This document shows positions 8,404 to 16,174 of a DNA stretch of 64,000 nucleotides, one piece after another; within the stretch, counting starts at the first letter, position 1; each line of letters starts with the position of its first letter. This DNA is from Maribacter algarum (ex Zhang et al. 2020). GTDB lineage: Bacteria > Bacteroidota > Bacteroidia > Flavobacteriales > Flavobacteriaceae. Below the pieces are notes generated by a model. It was not told where the DNA came from and searched no databases. It was given only the letters and a program-made list of their open reading frames with translations. Where the stretch lies: assembly GCF_005885635.1 (NCBI RefSeq), contig NZ_VATY01000001.1:558001-622000 (forward strand), read 5' to 3'. Both the position numbers and the translations under genes were made by a program.

Positions 8404-9539
8404 TGTGATTCCCACTTTTCTGGCCGTACGGCTGTCCGCTCCCTATTTTCCGAACAAGGTGCAATAACTGTTGCAGGTGGAGGATAAGGAGATGCAATTT
8501 GAGGTTCGAGGATTATAGGATCTCTGAATTCCAGAGGAGATTCTTCTATAAATGTTCTATTGATAAATGCCGAGGCAGTTGATGTTGCAGCGGCGGTAAA
8601 ACGACCAAAGACAAAATCTTCGTCATCATCTGGGTTTGATAAGTTACCAATCAATGCCGCAGGAGGTGGAGCGTTTAAACCACTGGAATTATCTACAATA
8701 TCTTGCAACACTTTATAATATTGATATGCGGCCGGTGTAATAGAAAATTGCTGCACCTCAATAACGATATTTTCTTTATTAAATAACAAAAGATCCCCAA
8801 CAGGAAATTGTGTTACGGATTTTCCATTAGAAAAACGATCGTCAAAAATAGTTATACTTTCTGGGAAACGAATACGCCAGCAATCTACATCACAAGCATA
8901 ATCGAAATAGCGACTTCTAAATCGAGCAATTTCGACTGGAGTACATTCGCCATTCCTCCATATCGCTTCCACACATTGTTCACAATAATCTAAATTCTCA
9001 AAACTCTTGTAGGTCCAGTAGTAATAATTCTCAGTGTCCGCCGGATCACTAAAATCAATTGAAACCTGATGGCCCGGAACAAATTTGCCTCCTAATATCT
9101 CACGAAAAGCCAATTCTGGGTCATAACGCACTTCAATATTGTCAATGGGTACAACATCCAAAACAGACTCAGGCAATGACTCTATCCTTTTTCCATCTGG
9201 GAGTTGAATGTTCAATTTCCATTCTTCACCTGGCCGAACAAAAAAATCATCTGGAGGCAAATACGAATTTCTAGTTTCTACAAGATTTACAACTTCTCCA
9301 GTGCCAACGTTTTCAAAATTTACAGAAGCGCCTTCCACAAAATTTACCACATATACCCCGAATTCTAATGTCGACCTATTTATTGTTACAAATGAAGCCT
9401 TGGTAACGGTGGAAGCAATACTCTCTACAAAAACCAACCCCTCTTTGAACTCAAATTCAGGCTCTACTGGATCTATGCATGATGAGAGCATACAGGAAGC
9501 AAAAAAAACAACGATGAACTTCTGGTAGCGGAAGCCCAT
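8400..9539 (-). CDS. DUF4249 family lipoprotein
   Basis: A 379-residue lipoprotein from the second ATG (MGFRYQKF), with a signal peptide and lipobox ending LSSC before IDPVEP. A start six codons upstream is also possible. The fold is predicted beta-rich at the N-terminus. The middle carries five cysteines in the CEQC, NGEC and CDVDC segments, as is typical for DUF4249. Its stop overlaps the start of the TonB receptor, so the two are translationally coupled. It probably sits on the outer membrane surface over the receptor, by analogy to SusD, but it is not related to SusD by sequence. The ligand is unknown. Confidence 0.85.
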   Translation of the reverse strand: MGFRYQKFIVVFFASCMLSSCIDPVEPEFEFKEGLVFVESIASTVTKASFVTINRSTLEFGVYVVNFVEGASVNFENVGTGEVVNLVETRNSYLPPDDFFVRPGEEWKLNIQLPDGKRIESLPESVLDVVPIDNIEVRYDPELAFREILGGKFVPGHQVSIDFSDPADTENYYYWTYKSFENLDYCEQCVEAIWRNGECTPVEIARFRSRYFDYACDVDCWRIRFPESITIFDDRFSNGKSVTQFPVGDLLLFNKENIVIEVQQFSITPAAYQYYKVLQDIVDNSSGLNAPPPAALIGNLSNPDDDEDFVFGRFTAAATSTASAFINRTFIEESPLEFRDPIILEPQIASPYPPPATVIAPCSENRERTAVRPEKWESQ

Positions 9540-9648
9540 TTTTTCGATTACTTGCATCTAGTCCAAATTATTTGCTACTAAGATAAGTGGAATACAGGTA
9601 TGATATGGAAAAAACAAAAAAACAAACAATTATGCTAGTGTGAGACAA

Positions 9649-9668
9649 ATTTCATGCACTATTTCATG
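9649..9668. repeat. direct repeat ATTTCATG, period 12
   Basis: ATTTCATG occurs at 9649-9656 and again at 9661-9668, about one helical turn apart, 110 bases upstream of the DUF4249 gene. It could be an operator for that operon, or chance in AT-rich DNA. Confidence 0.3.
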
Positions 9669-9677
9669 TGCAAAAAC

Positions 9678-9713
9678 AAAAAAGCCCTTCCGAAAAATCC
9701 GAAAGGGCTTTTT
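9678..9713 (-). terminator. rho-independent terminator
   Basis: AAAAGCCCTT and AAGGGCTTTT form a strong stem around a loop containing CCGAAAAATCCG, followed on the minus strand by a T-rich run. It ends the lipoprotein gene at 9732-10229. Confidence 0.8.
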
Positions 9714-9731
9714 AATTTTTATAAAGAGCTG

Positions 9732-10229
9732 TTAGAACTTTTCAAAAATTATTTCTCCAGCAGCATCAAAATTGGGAATATCTAGATCTGTAGCGTCGGC
9801 CGACATGGTATCTCCATCTATACTAACCTTCACCATAACCGTTACTCCGTCAGTATCAACGGTGGTCAAGGTTGTTCCATCATAAGTATACGTACTTGAT
9901 TCTGTATCTTTTTGAGTTGGACATGGCACTTCCAAACCGGTTGGTGTAGCATTAATTTGAAGGTAGTTAACTCCACTTTCACCTATGAGAGTCATATCAG
10001 AATTAAAAGTGAAAGTTATAATATAACACTGTTCAGCGGTAAGATTTGCCAATATTTCCGCTCCCAAGTTGACATTAGAACTATTGGGGTCAGCGGCCTT
10101 GAACTCGGTTGCCCTCCAAGAGCCAACAATGGCGTTTTCAGGAGTTACTTCATCAGTTTTATTTTCATCTTTTGAACAGGAAAATAGTAAAACCGATACT
10201 ACAAATAGGGCTATTAGGTTACATTTCAT
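9732..10229 (-). CDS. lipocalin-like lipoprotein (paralogue)
   Basis: A 165-residue lipoprotein. The start MKCNLIAL at 10229 is preferred because it gives a signal peptide with the lipobox LFSC before SKDEN; the longer frame adds 20 residues of no clear use. The domain begins IVGSWRATEF and ends IIFEKF, the usual frame of the lipocalin-like family. It shares with the protein at 4794-5297 the cysteine pair (QCYIITFTF and VPCPTQKD), probably a disulfide in the periplasm. It stands alone with a terminator behind it. Ligand unknown. Confidence 0.75.
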   Translation of the reverse strand: MKCNLIALFVVSVLLFSCSKDENKTDEVTPENAIVGSWRATEFKAADPNSSNVNLGAEILANLTAEQCYIITFTFNSDMTLIGESGVNYLQINATPTGLEVPCPTQKDTESSTYTYDGTTLTTVDTDGVTVMVKVSIDGDTMSADATDLDIPNFDAAGEIIFEKF

Positions 10230-10418
10230 TTTATTAAATTTTAAGGACATATTTACGCAGAAAACGTAGAAATAAGGGTTATATTTCAACTTAGCTCATT
10301 TTTAACTAAGGTCTTATTTAATCAAAACCATAGTCAAACCTTCATTTCAAAAAAAAGATGATTGAAAATGGATAAAAATTAAACGCCAAAAAATCAAGAA
10401 AATAATTGAAAACAAGCA

Positions 10419-10449
10419 TTTGGAATTCAACTTAATAGTTGTACATTTG
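10419..10449 (+). promoter_or_regulatory. promoter of the rplM-rpsI operon
   Basis: TTTG at 10419-10422 and TACATTTG at 10442-10449 are 19 bases apart, a near-ideal Bacteroidota promoter. The predicted transcript start near 10456 leaves about 40 bases before the GTG at 10497, which supports that start. Confidence 0.8.
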
Positions 10450-10496
10450 CACCCCGTTTATAGGGATTGAAGTATTTAATCGTAAATAAAGTAGTA

Positions 10497-10952
10497 GTGG
10501 ATACATTAAGTTACAAAACTGTTTCAGCGAACCGAAAGACTGTTGACAAGCAATGGTTGTTGGTAGACGCTGAAGGTCAGGCACTAGGTCGTCTTGCTTC
10601 GAAAGTAGCAAAGTTACTAAGAGGAAAGCACAAGCCTAACTATACACCACATGTTGATTGTGGCGACAATATTGTCATCATCAATGCTGAGAAAGTAACC
10701 CTTTCTGGCAACAAATGGGATGATAAAACATATTCTCGTTACACGGGTTACCCAGGTGGACAACGTCATACCTCAGCTAAAGAAATGTTGGAAAAAACTC
10801 CAGGCCGTATAGTTGAAAAAGCGGTTAAAGGAATGCTTCCGAAAAATAGATTAGGTGCAGATCTTTTTAGAAACTTAAAAGTGTATGTTGGTCCTGATCA
10901 TGATCAAGAAGCTCAAAAACCAACTGCAATCAACCTTAACGATTTCAAATAA
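10497..10952 (+). CDS. rplM: 50S ribosomal protein L13
   Basis: A 151-residue L13 with a GTG start. An in-frame TTG at 10467 would add ten residues, but flavobacterial L13 proteins begin (M)DTLSYKTVSAN and this segment starts exactly at the GTG. The core LLVDAEGQALGRLAS, the KPNYTPHVDCGD segment and the YTGYPGGQ motif are intact. L13 binds 23S rRNA early in 50S assembly. Its TAA shares one base with the ATG of rpsI, so the two are coupled. Confidence 0.95.
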   Translation: MDTLSYKTVSANRKTVDKQWLLVDAEGQALGRLASKVAKLLRGKHKPNYTPHVDCGDNIVIINAEKVTLSGNKWDDKTYSRYTGYPGGQRHTSAKEMLEKTPGRIVEKAVKGMLPKNRLGADLFRNLKVYVGPDHDQEAQKPTAINLNDFK

Positions 10953-11338
10953 TGGATAGGATTCATAAAATAGGAAGAAGAAAAACAGCCGTTGCCCGTG
11001 TATACGTTTCTGACGGAAAAGGAAAAATCACGATTAACAATAAAGATTTGAATGATTATTTTCCAACGGCTACTTTACAGTATAAAGTGAATCAACCATT
11101 TTCTTTGACTGATACAGTAGGAAACTACGATGTAAAGGTCAATGTTTACGGTGGTGGTATCACTGGTCAAGCAGAAGCAATTCGTTTGGCATTGTCCAGA
11201 GCAATGTGTGAAATCGATGCGGAAAATAGACTGACTCTTAAGCCAGAAGGTTTATTGACAAGAGACCCACGTATGGTAGAACGTAAGAAATTCGGTCAGA
11301 AGAAAGCCCGTAAGAAATTCCAGTTCTCTAAACGTTAA
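10952..11338 (+). CDS. rpsI: 30S ribosomal protein S9
   Basis: A complete 128-residue S9. The opening HKIGRRKTAVARVYV, the GGGITGQAEAIRLA helix and the basic tail ending FSKR are all present; the terminal arginine reaches the P-site tRNA in known ribosomes. It follows rplM with a one-base overlap, the usual L13-S9 operon, and is followed by a clear terminator. Confidence 0.98.
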   Translation: MDRIHKIGRRKTAVARVYVSDGKGKITINNKDLNDYFPTATLQYKVNQPFSLTDTVGNYDVKVNVYGGGITGQAEAIRLALSRAMCEIDAENRLTLKPEGLLTRDPRMVERKKFGQKKARKKFQFSKR

Positions 11339-11350
11339 TACAGAATTTCA

Positions 11351-11380
11351 GGTGTCTCTTCAGAGACACCTTTATTTATA
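11351..11380 (+). terminator. rho-independent terminator after rpsI
   Basis: GGTGTCTC (11351-11358), loop TTCA and GAGACACC (11363-11370) form a perfect 8-bp stem followed by TTTATTTAT. It separates rplM-rpsI from rpsB-tsf. Confidence 0.85.
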
Positions 11381-11404
11381 TTCATTAACAAGTTCATTGA
11401 AAGT

Positions 11405-11512
11405 TTCCTGATTTTCAGGAAGCAATTAAAAATCCTTATCTCTCTAAAGAGCGAAGGTAAATTAGTTTAGCATCTAAATGGTAGAGGCTTCATGACTCAT
11501 ATCATGATACCA
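11405..11512 (+). promoter_or_regulatory. structured leader before rpsB (candidate S2 autoregulatory site)
   Basis: The 175 bases between the rpsI terminator and rpsB hold two inverted repeats: TTCCTGA/TCAGGAA at 11405-11421, and a nested hairpin with outer arms TGGTA (11479-11483) and TACCA (11508-11512) around inner arms CATGA (11491-11495) and TCATG (11502-11506). In other bacteria S2 represses rpsB-tsf through the leader RNA; a similar role here is inference. No classic promoter was found, only a weak TAGTTTAG near 11465. Confidence 0.4.
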
Positions 11513-11555
11513 CTCTAGCATTGCTAATTCAAAAGAACGTAAACTAAATTTAAAA

Positions 11556-12707
11556 ATGGCGAAAGTCGAAGTAAAACAATTATTAGAAGCAGGTGTGCAT
11601 TTCGGACACCTTACCAGAAAGTGGAATCCTAACATGGCGCCCTACATCTACATGGAGCGTAACGGAATTCACGTTATCAATCTTTACAAAACAGTAGCAA
11701 AACTAGATGAGGCTAATGAAGCCCTTAGTAAGATTGCTGCCTCAGGAAGAAAAATTCTTTTTGTAGCTACCAAAAAACAGGCGAAAGATATCGTTGCTGA
11801 GAAAGTAGCAAAAGTTAACATGCCTTACATCACAGAAAGATGGCCAGGCGGAATGTTAACTAACTTTGTAACTATCCGTAAAGCTGTTAAGAAAATGGCG
11901 ATGATTGATAGAATGAAGAAGGACGGTACTTTCCTTACTCTTTCTAAAAAGGAAAGATTGCAAGTTGACCGTTTACGTGCGAAACTTGAAAAGAACTTAG
12001 GTTCTATTTCCGATATGACTCGCTTGCCAGGTGCACTATTTGTTGTTGATACCATGCGTGAGCACATTGCTGTTAAGGAAGCCCAAAAACTGAACATTCC
12101 AATTTTTGCAATGGTCGATACCAACTCTGACCCTAGAGATGTTGATTACTTGATTCCATCCAACGATGATGCTTCAAAATCAATTGACATAATTATGACC
12201 CAAGTTACTGATGCTATTGCCGAAGGTTTAGCAGAGCGTAAATCAGAAAAACAAGGAGAAAAAGAAGGTAAAGAAGAAGCTCCAAAGGCAGAGGCGAAAA
12301 AAGAGGCTAAAGCTGAGCCCGTAGCAGAAGAAGCTCCTGCGGTTGAAGAAACTGTTGCAGCCGTAAAGAAGGAAGCACCTAAAAAAGAAGCTAAAGAGGA
12401 AGAGACAAAGAAAGAAGCTGCTCCTAAAAAAGCAGCCAAAACAAAAGCCACTAAGGGTGATGACTTGACTAAAATTGAAGGAGTAGGTCCAAAAGCAGCG
12501 GAGGCCTTAACAAACGCAGGACTTGACACTTTTGCAAAAGTTTCAAAAGCCAAAGCGGATAAGATGAAAGATATCTTAACTGAAGCTAGTTCAAGATTAG
12601 CCCATTTAGATACTGGATCATGGGCGAAACAAGCTAAAATGGCCGCTGATGAAAAGTGGGATGAATTGAAAGCTTGGCAGGATAGTGTTAAAGGAGGAGT
12701 TGAGTAA
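11556..12707 (+). CDS. rpsB: 30S ribosomal protein S2 with C-terminal helix-hairpin-helix extension
   Basis: A 383-residue S2, about 130-140 residues longer than usual. Residues 1-230 are an ordinary S2 (LLEAGVHFGHLTRKWNP, TERWPGGMLTNF, DTNSDPRDVDYLIPSND). Residues about 232-298 are a Lys/Glu/Ala-rich low-complexity linker. Residues about 300-383 form a compact domain with a helix-hairpin-helix motif (DLTKIEGVGPKAAEALTNAG) and a Trp-containing helical tail. Similar domains are known at the end of some Bacteroidota L21 proteins. The frame has no break, so this is a true fusion. The gene leads the rpsB-tsf operon. The role of the extra domain is unknown; RNA binding is inference. Confidence 0.95.
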   Translation: MAKVEVKQLLEAGVHFGHLTRKWNPNMAPYIYMERNGIHVINLYKTVAKLDEANEALSKIAASGRKILFVATKKQAKDIVAEKVAKVNMPYITERWPGGMLTNFVTIRKAVKKMAMIDRMKKDGTFLTLSKKERLQVDRLRAKLEKNLGSISDMTRLPGALFVVDTMREHIAVKEAQKLNIPIFAMVDTNSDPRDVDYLIPSNDDASKSIDIIMTQVTDAIAEGLAERKSEKQGEKEGKEEAPKAEAKKEAKAEPVAEEAPAVEETVAAVKKEAPKKEAKEEETKKEAAPKKAAKTKATKGDDLTKIEGVGPKAAEALTNAGLDTFAKVSKAKADKMKDILTEASSRLAHLDTGSWAKQAKMAADEKWDELKAWQDSVKGGVE

Positions 12708-12744
12708 GCAACTTTATTAAAGAAATTAAAAATAAGATTACGTT

Positions 12745-13710
12745 ATGGCAAAAATTACCGCCGCAGAAGTAAATAAATTAAGAAAAGCTACAGGTGCTGG
12801 AATGATGGACTGCAAGAATGCTCTTGTAGAGGCCGAGGGAGATTTTGACAAAGCAATTGAAGTACTTCGTAAAAAAGGTCAAAAAGTAGCTGCGAAAAGA
12901 GCCGACAGAGATTCTTCGGAAGGTGCTGCAATTGCAAAAGTGAATGCAGACCAAACTGCTGGTGTTGCAATAGTTTTAGGTTGTGAAACAGATTTCGTGG
13001 GAAAAAATGAAAAATTTGTTGCTCTAGCCAATGAGCTTGCAGAAGTGGCACTTAACTACAATTCAAAAGAAGACTTTGTAGCTGCTGATTTCGGAGGAAT
13101 GACCGTTGCTGATAAATTGATTGAGCAAACTGGAGTAATTGGTGAGAAACTAGACATTACTGCTTTCGAAAAATTGGAAGCACCCTATGTTGCAAGCTAC
13201 GTACACATCAATAAAATTGCTGCTTTAGTTGGCTTATCTTCAAAAGTAGATACGGCTGAAGTTTTAGGTAAAGACCTTTCTATGCAGGTTGCTTCTATGG
13301 GAGCGACGACCTTGTCTTACAAAGATTTCGATCCTGCATTTGTTGCAGCTGAAACCGAAGCCAGAATCGCAGTTATTGAAAAAGATAATGAAGAACTAGG
13401 TCGTTTAGGAAAAACACTTAAGAACGTTCCTCAGTACATTTCTATGGCGCAATTGACTGATGAAGTAATGGCCAAAGCGGAAGAAGATGCGAAAACGCAA
13501 TTGAAAGCCGAAGGCAAGCCAGAACAAATCTGGGATAAAATCCTTCCAGGGAAAATGGAGAGATTCATTTCTGATAACACAACTTTGGACCAAGAGCAAT
13601 GTTTATTGGACCAAAATTTCATTAAAGATGAGAAAATCAGTGTTGCAAAATACGTTGCCTCTCACGGAGATGTATCCGTTACAGGTTTCAAACGTGCAAC
13701 AGTAGGATAA
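12745..13710 (+). CDS. tsf: elongation factor Ts
   Basis: A 321-residue EF-Ts, the nucleotide exchange factor of EF-Tu. The N-terminal UBA-like module (AAEVNKLRKATGAGMMDCKN) and the EF-Tu contact TDFVGKNEKF near residue 82 are intact. The length agrees with the longer flavobacterial forms. It lies 37 bases after rpsB, in the same operon, and is followed by a terminator. In many bacteria pyrH and frr come next; here they lie 21 kb away. Confidence 0.97.
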   Translation: MAKITAAEVNKLRKATGAGMMDCKNALVEAEGDFDKAIEVLRKKGQKVAAKRADRDSSEGAAIAKVNADQTAGVAIVLGCETDFVGKNEKFVALANELAEVALNYNSKEDFVAADFGGMTVADKLIEQTGVIGEKLDITAFEKLEAPYVASYVHINKIAALVGLSSKVDTAEVLGKDLSMQVASMGATTLSYKDFDPAFVAAETEARIAVIEKDNEELGRLGKTLKNVPQYISMAQLTDEVMAKAEEDAKTQLKAEGKPEQIWDKILPGKMERFISDNTTLDQEQCLLDQNFIKDEKISVAKYVASHGDVSVTGFKRATVG

Positions 13711-13734
13711 TAAGTTATCATGCTAACTCAAAAG

Positions 13735-13767
13735 AACCGTCAAGCATATAGCAAGGCGGTTTTTTTA
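13735..13767 (+). terminator. probable terminator after tsf
   Basis: AACCG (13735-13739) and CGGTT (13757-13761) flank an imperfectly paired loop and are followed by seven Ts. The stem is short, but position and T-run fit a rho-independent terminator. Confidence 0.6.
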
Positions 13768-13770
13768 TGC

Positions 13771-16089
13771 TCAAAATTCAAGTCGATAATTCAGGAATGG
13801 AATTAACTCTAATTGGAAGCTAGTTTCCAATTGGCCCGTATTTGAATTGAAGAACGCATTGTCCACATTCAAACGATTTGTAGCATTCTGAATATCCAGG
13901 GCAATGCGATGTGCCGCTTTTGGCTTATTTAGACGATAATAGATACTAGCATCTATTCTAAAATAGGAATCAAGCTCAATCGTATTTCGCAAATTTTCAT
14001 CGAGGATAATTTCTCCAGTTTGATCAAAGATTTCTTGATTTATAGGCGTAGCACGTTTTCCTCCATTGAAAAGTGTTTTGGCCGCTAAACCCAATGTGTT
14101 GTTTTGTTTCTTACCGACTGTAAATTCCTTTCCTCCCACTAAATTAAACGTATAGTTGTAATTATAGGCACTGTCATACCAATTACCATCAACAGCTCTA
14201 TACTGTGTATCGTAAAGTGAGGTTGTTGCTAGAAAGTAATACTGACGCGAGAAGAATTTTTCAAAGGTGAGCTCTAGTCCGTAATTTTTACCTTTTCCTG
14301 AATCTATCAATGCCTCATCTAAAAACCTTCCATTGAGATAGGACCCGGTCAAACTTGGGTCGTTGACAATCGCTACCTTATTTAAGTTTTGATAATACAC
14401 CTCCACTTTAAGGTGACCGTTTTTGATGATACGCCAATCATGACCTAAGATATAATGCGTTGCTTGCATCAAATCCAGCTCTGTATTGGGCGTATTATTT
14501 TCAATTCTTATGAAATATTGATTGAGCGGCATTCTTCGGGAATGAATACCAAGACCCGCGCTTAAGGTGTGCTTTGTGCCAACCTTCCATTCAAAACCCA
14601 AGCGAGGCTCAATCGCAATATCTTTATTCACTGAGAAATATGTTCCATGAAGTCCAAAGGTTGTTGAAAAATCAGTATTAAAACGATGTTTTGCTTGAAT
14701 GTATGCTTGCGCCATATTTCCATTACCATCTTCCCTTACAATATACCTTGTTTGACCATTTTCAGTTTCCGTCGTTAGTACATTATAATTCAAAAAGCTT
14801 CCTATGGCTCCGGTGTTTAAAGTAGTTCTAGCATTTATCTTTTTCGTGTAATCCAAACTAACTCGAAGGGCACTATTCCTTAAAATATCACTATCTCCAA
14901 AAGTATCACCGGTCACTGAATTCTGTTCTTCAAATACAAAATCACTAGCATTTCCCGAATAGGATATTCGACCTTCAAACTTATCATTATTTTTAAGGAA
15001 ATGAGTAAGTGTCAAACCCGTCATATAGGTTTTTGATTTGAAAATCTCCTCGCTCGAAAAATCACCATTTACTTCGGGATCTTCATCTTCATCACTGATT
15101 CCTCCTATTCCCCAAATAGATAGATTTGTTTTTTCCCCTAAAGGAAGATTTAATTTCATTGAAACATCCTGGTATGTCGGTGTACTTCCTGGGGTTACAT
15201 CTGTAATTTGATTGAGCAGAGCGATTGTAGAATACCGGTAATTAATCAAATAGGATCCTTTGTAGTTTTTGCTAAACGGACCTTCAGCGGTTAAATCTGT
15301 TCCCAGAACTCCAAATTGAAAGGCGTATTCACCCTTTTCATTGTTTCCATTTCTTAAGTTGATATCGAATACCCCAGAAAGTGCGTTTCCGTAGGTTGCT
15401 GGAAAAGCTCCTGTAAAGAAATCTGATTTCCCAAGCATATTACTACTTATCAAACTCACATTACCTGGGGAGTACCCTTCTTCAGAAAAATGATTCGGCT
15501 CAGGAACTTCAATTCCCTCGATACGCCAAAGCAATTGATTTGGGGCATTACCACGAATAATAATTTCATTACTTGTATCGTCAGAATTCGTAACGCCAGC
15601 AAAGGACAAAGCCATACGGCCTGGGTCACTAACGCTTGCCGGAAAACGTTTTGTTTCCTCCACACTAAATGAACGAGCACTAACCGTGGCTAATTTATTA
15701 TTCGGATTAATATTATCCGTCGGAGCAACCAAAACAACTTCATCAAGCTGATTTAGCGCTTCAGTCAGGTTGATTGTTAGTTCTACTTCCTTAGCTGAGC
15801 CAATCAAGATTTCAGAAATCACAAAATCTTCGTAGCCTAAATAGGTAAACTGAAATGATGCTCGCCCTACGGGAATATCCTCTAAACGAAAATACCCATC
15901 CTCATCAGTTATTGCACCTCTCGCCGGATTGGTATTCAAAACAATCACATTAGCTCCCAAAAGGGGTGCCCCTGTTTCGGCGTCGACTATTTTGCCTTTT
16001 ACGGTTTGGGTTAAGGTTTGGGCAAAGGAAAATGAAAAGATAAAAAAGAAGAATAAAGCAGTAAGTAAACTCTTTTGGTGGTTTAGCAT
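13771..16089 (-). CDS. TonB-dependent receptor
   Basis: A 772-residue outer-membrane receptor. After the signal peptide (ending FSFAQ) comes a carboxypeptidase-regulatory-like domain (about 27-115; GKIVDAETGAPLLGANV), a plug (about 125-240, with IIIRGNAPNQLLWRIEG) and a barrel ending FLNYRLEF. It resembles the receptor at 5968-8403 in class and size, but has no DUF4249 or SusD partner beside it and is probably monocistronic. The substrate cannot be read from the sequence. It is the first gene of the accessory block after tsf. Confidence 0.9.
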   Translation of the reverse strand: MLNHQKSLLTALFFFFIFSFSFAQTLTQTVKGKIVDAETGAPLLGANVIVLNTNPARGAITDEDGYFRLEDIPVGRASFQFTYLGYEDFVISEILIGSAKEVELTINLTEALNQLDEVVLVAPTDNINPNNKLATVSARSFSVEETKRFPASVSDPGRMALSFAGVTNSDDTSNEIIIRGNAPNQLLWRIEGIEVPEPNHFSEEGYSPGNVSLISSNMLGKSDFFTGAFPATYGNALSGVFDINLRNGNNEKGEYAFQFGVLGTDLTAEGPFSKNYKGSYLINYRYSTIALLNQITDVTPGSTPTYQDVSMKLNLPLGEKTNLSIWGIGGISDEDEDPEVNGDFSSEEIFKSKTYMTGLTLTHFLKNNDKFEGRISYSGNASDFVFEEQNSVTGDTFGDSDILRNSALRVSLDYTKKINARTTLNTGAIGSFLNYNVLTTETENGQTRYIVREDGNGNMAQAYIQAKHRFNTDFSTTFGLHGTYFSVNKDIAIEPRLGFEWKVGTKHTLSAGLGIHSRRMPLNQYFIRIENNTPNTELDLMQATHYILGHDWRIIKNGHLKVEVYYQNLNKVAIVNDPSLTGSYLNGRFLDEALIDSGKGKNYGLELTFEKFFSRQYYFLATTSLYDTQYRAVDGNWYDSAYNYNYTFNLVGGKEFTVGKKQNNTLGLAAKTLFNGGKRATPINQEIFDQTGEIILDENLRNTIELDSYFRIDASIYYRLNKPKAAHRIALDIQNATNRLNVDNAFFNSNTGQLETSFQLELIPFLNYRLEF

Positions 16090-16174
16090 TTAGAAATCAG
16101 TTTTTAGTATTATACTTTAAAAATGGTGGTTATCTAAAAGACAGTATGATTTGACGAAAGTTGCATCATTCATA

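Noticed and set aside
10467-10496. Ten extra residues at the start of L13 from an in-frame TTG
   Set aside because: The family starts at (M)DTLSYKT, which matches the GTG at 10497, and the promoter puts the transcript start only about 10 bases before the TTG.
12146-12553. Long antisense frame opposite the rpsB tail
   Set aside because: It mirrors the Lys/Glu/Ala repeats of the linker and has no leader or family match; an antisense shadow.
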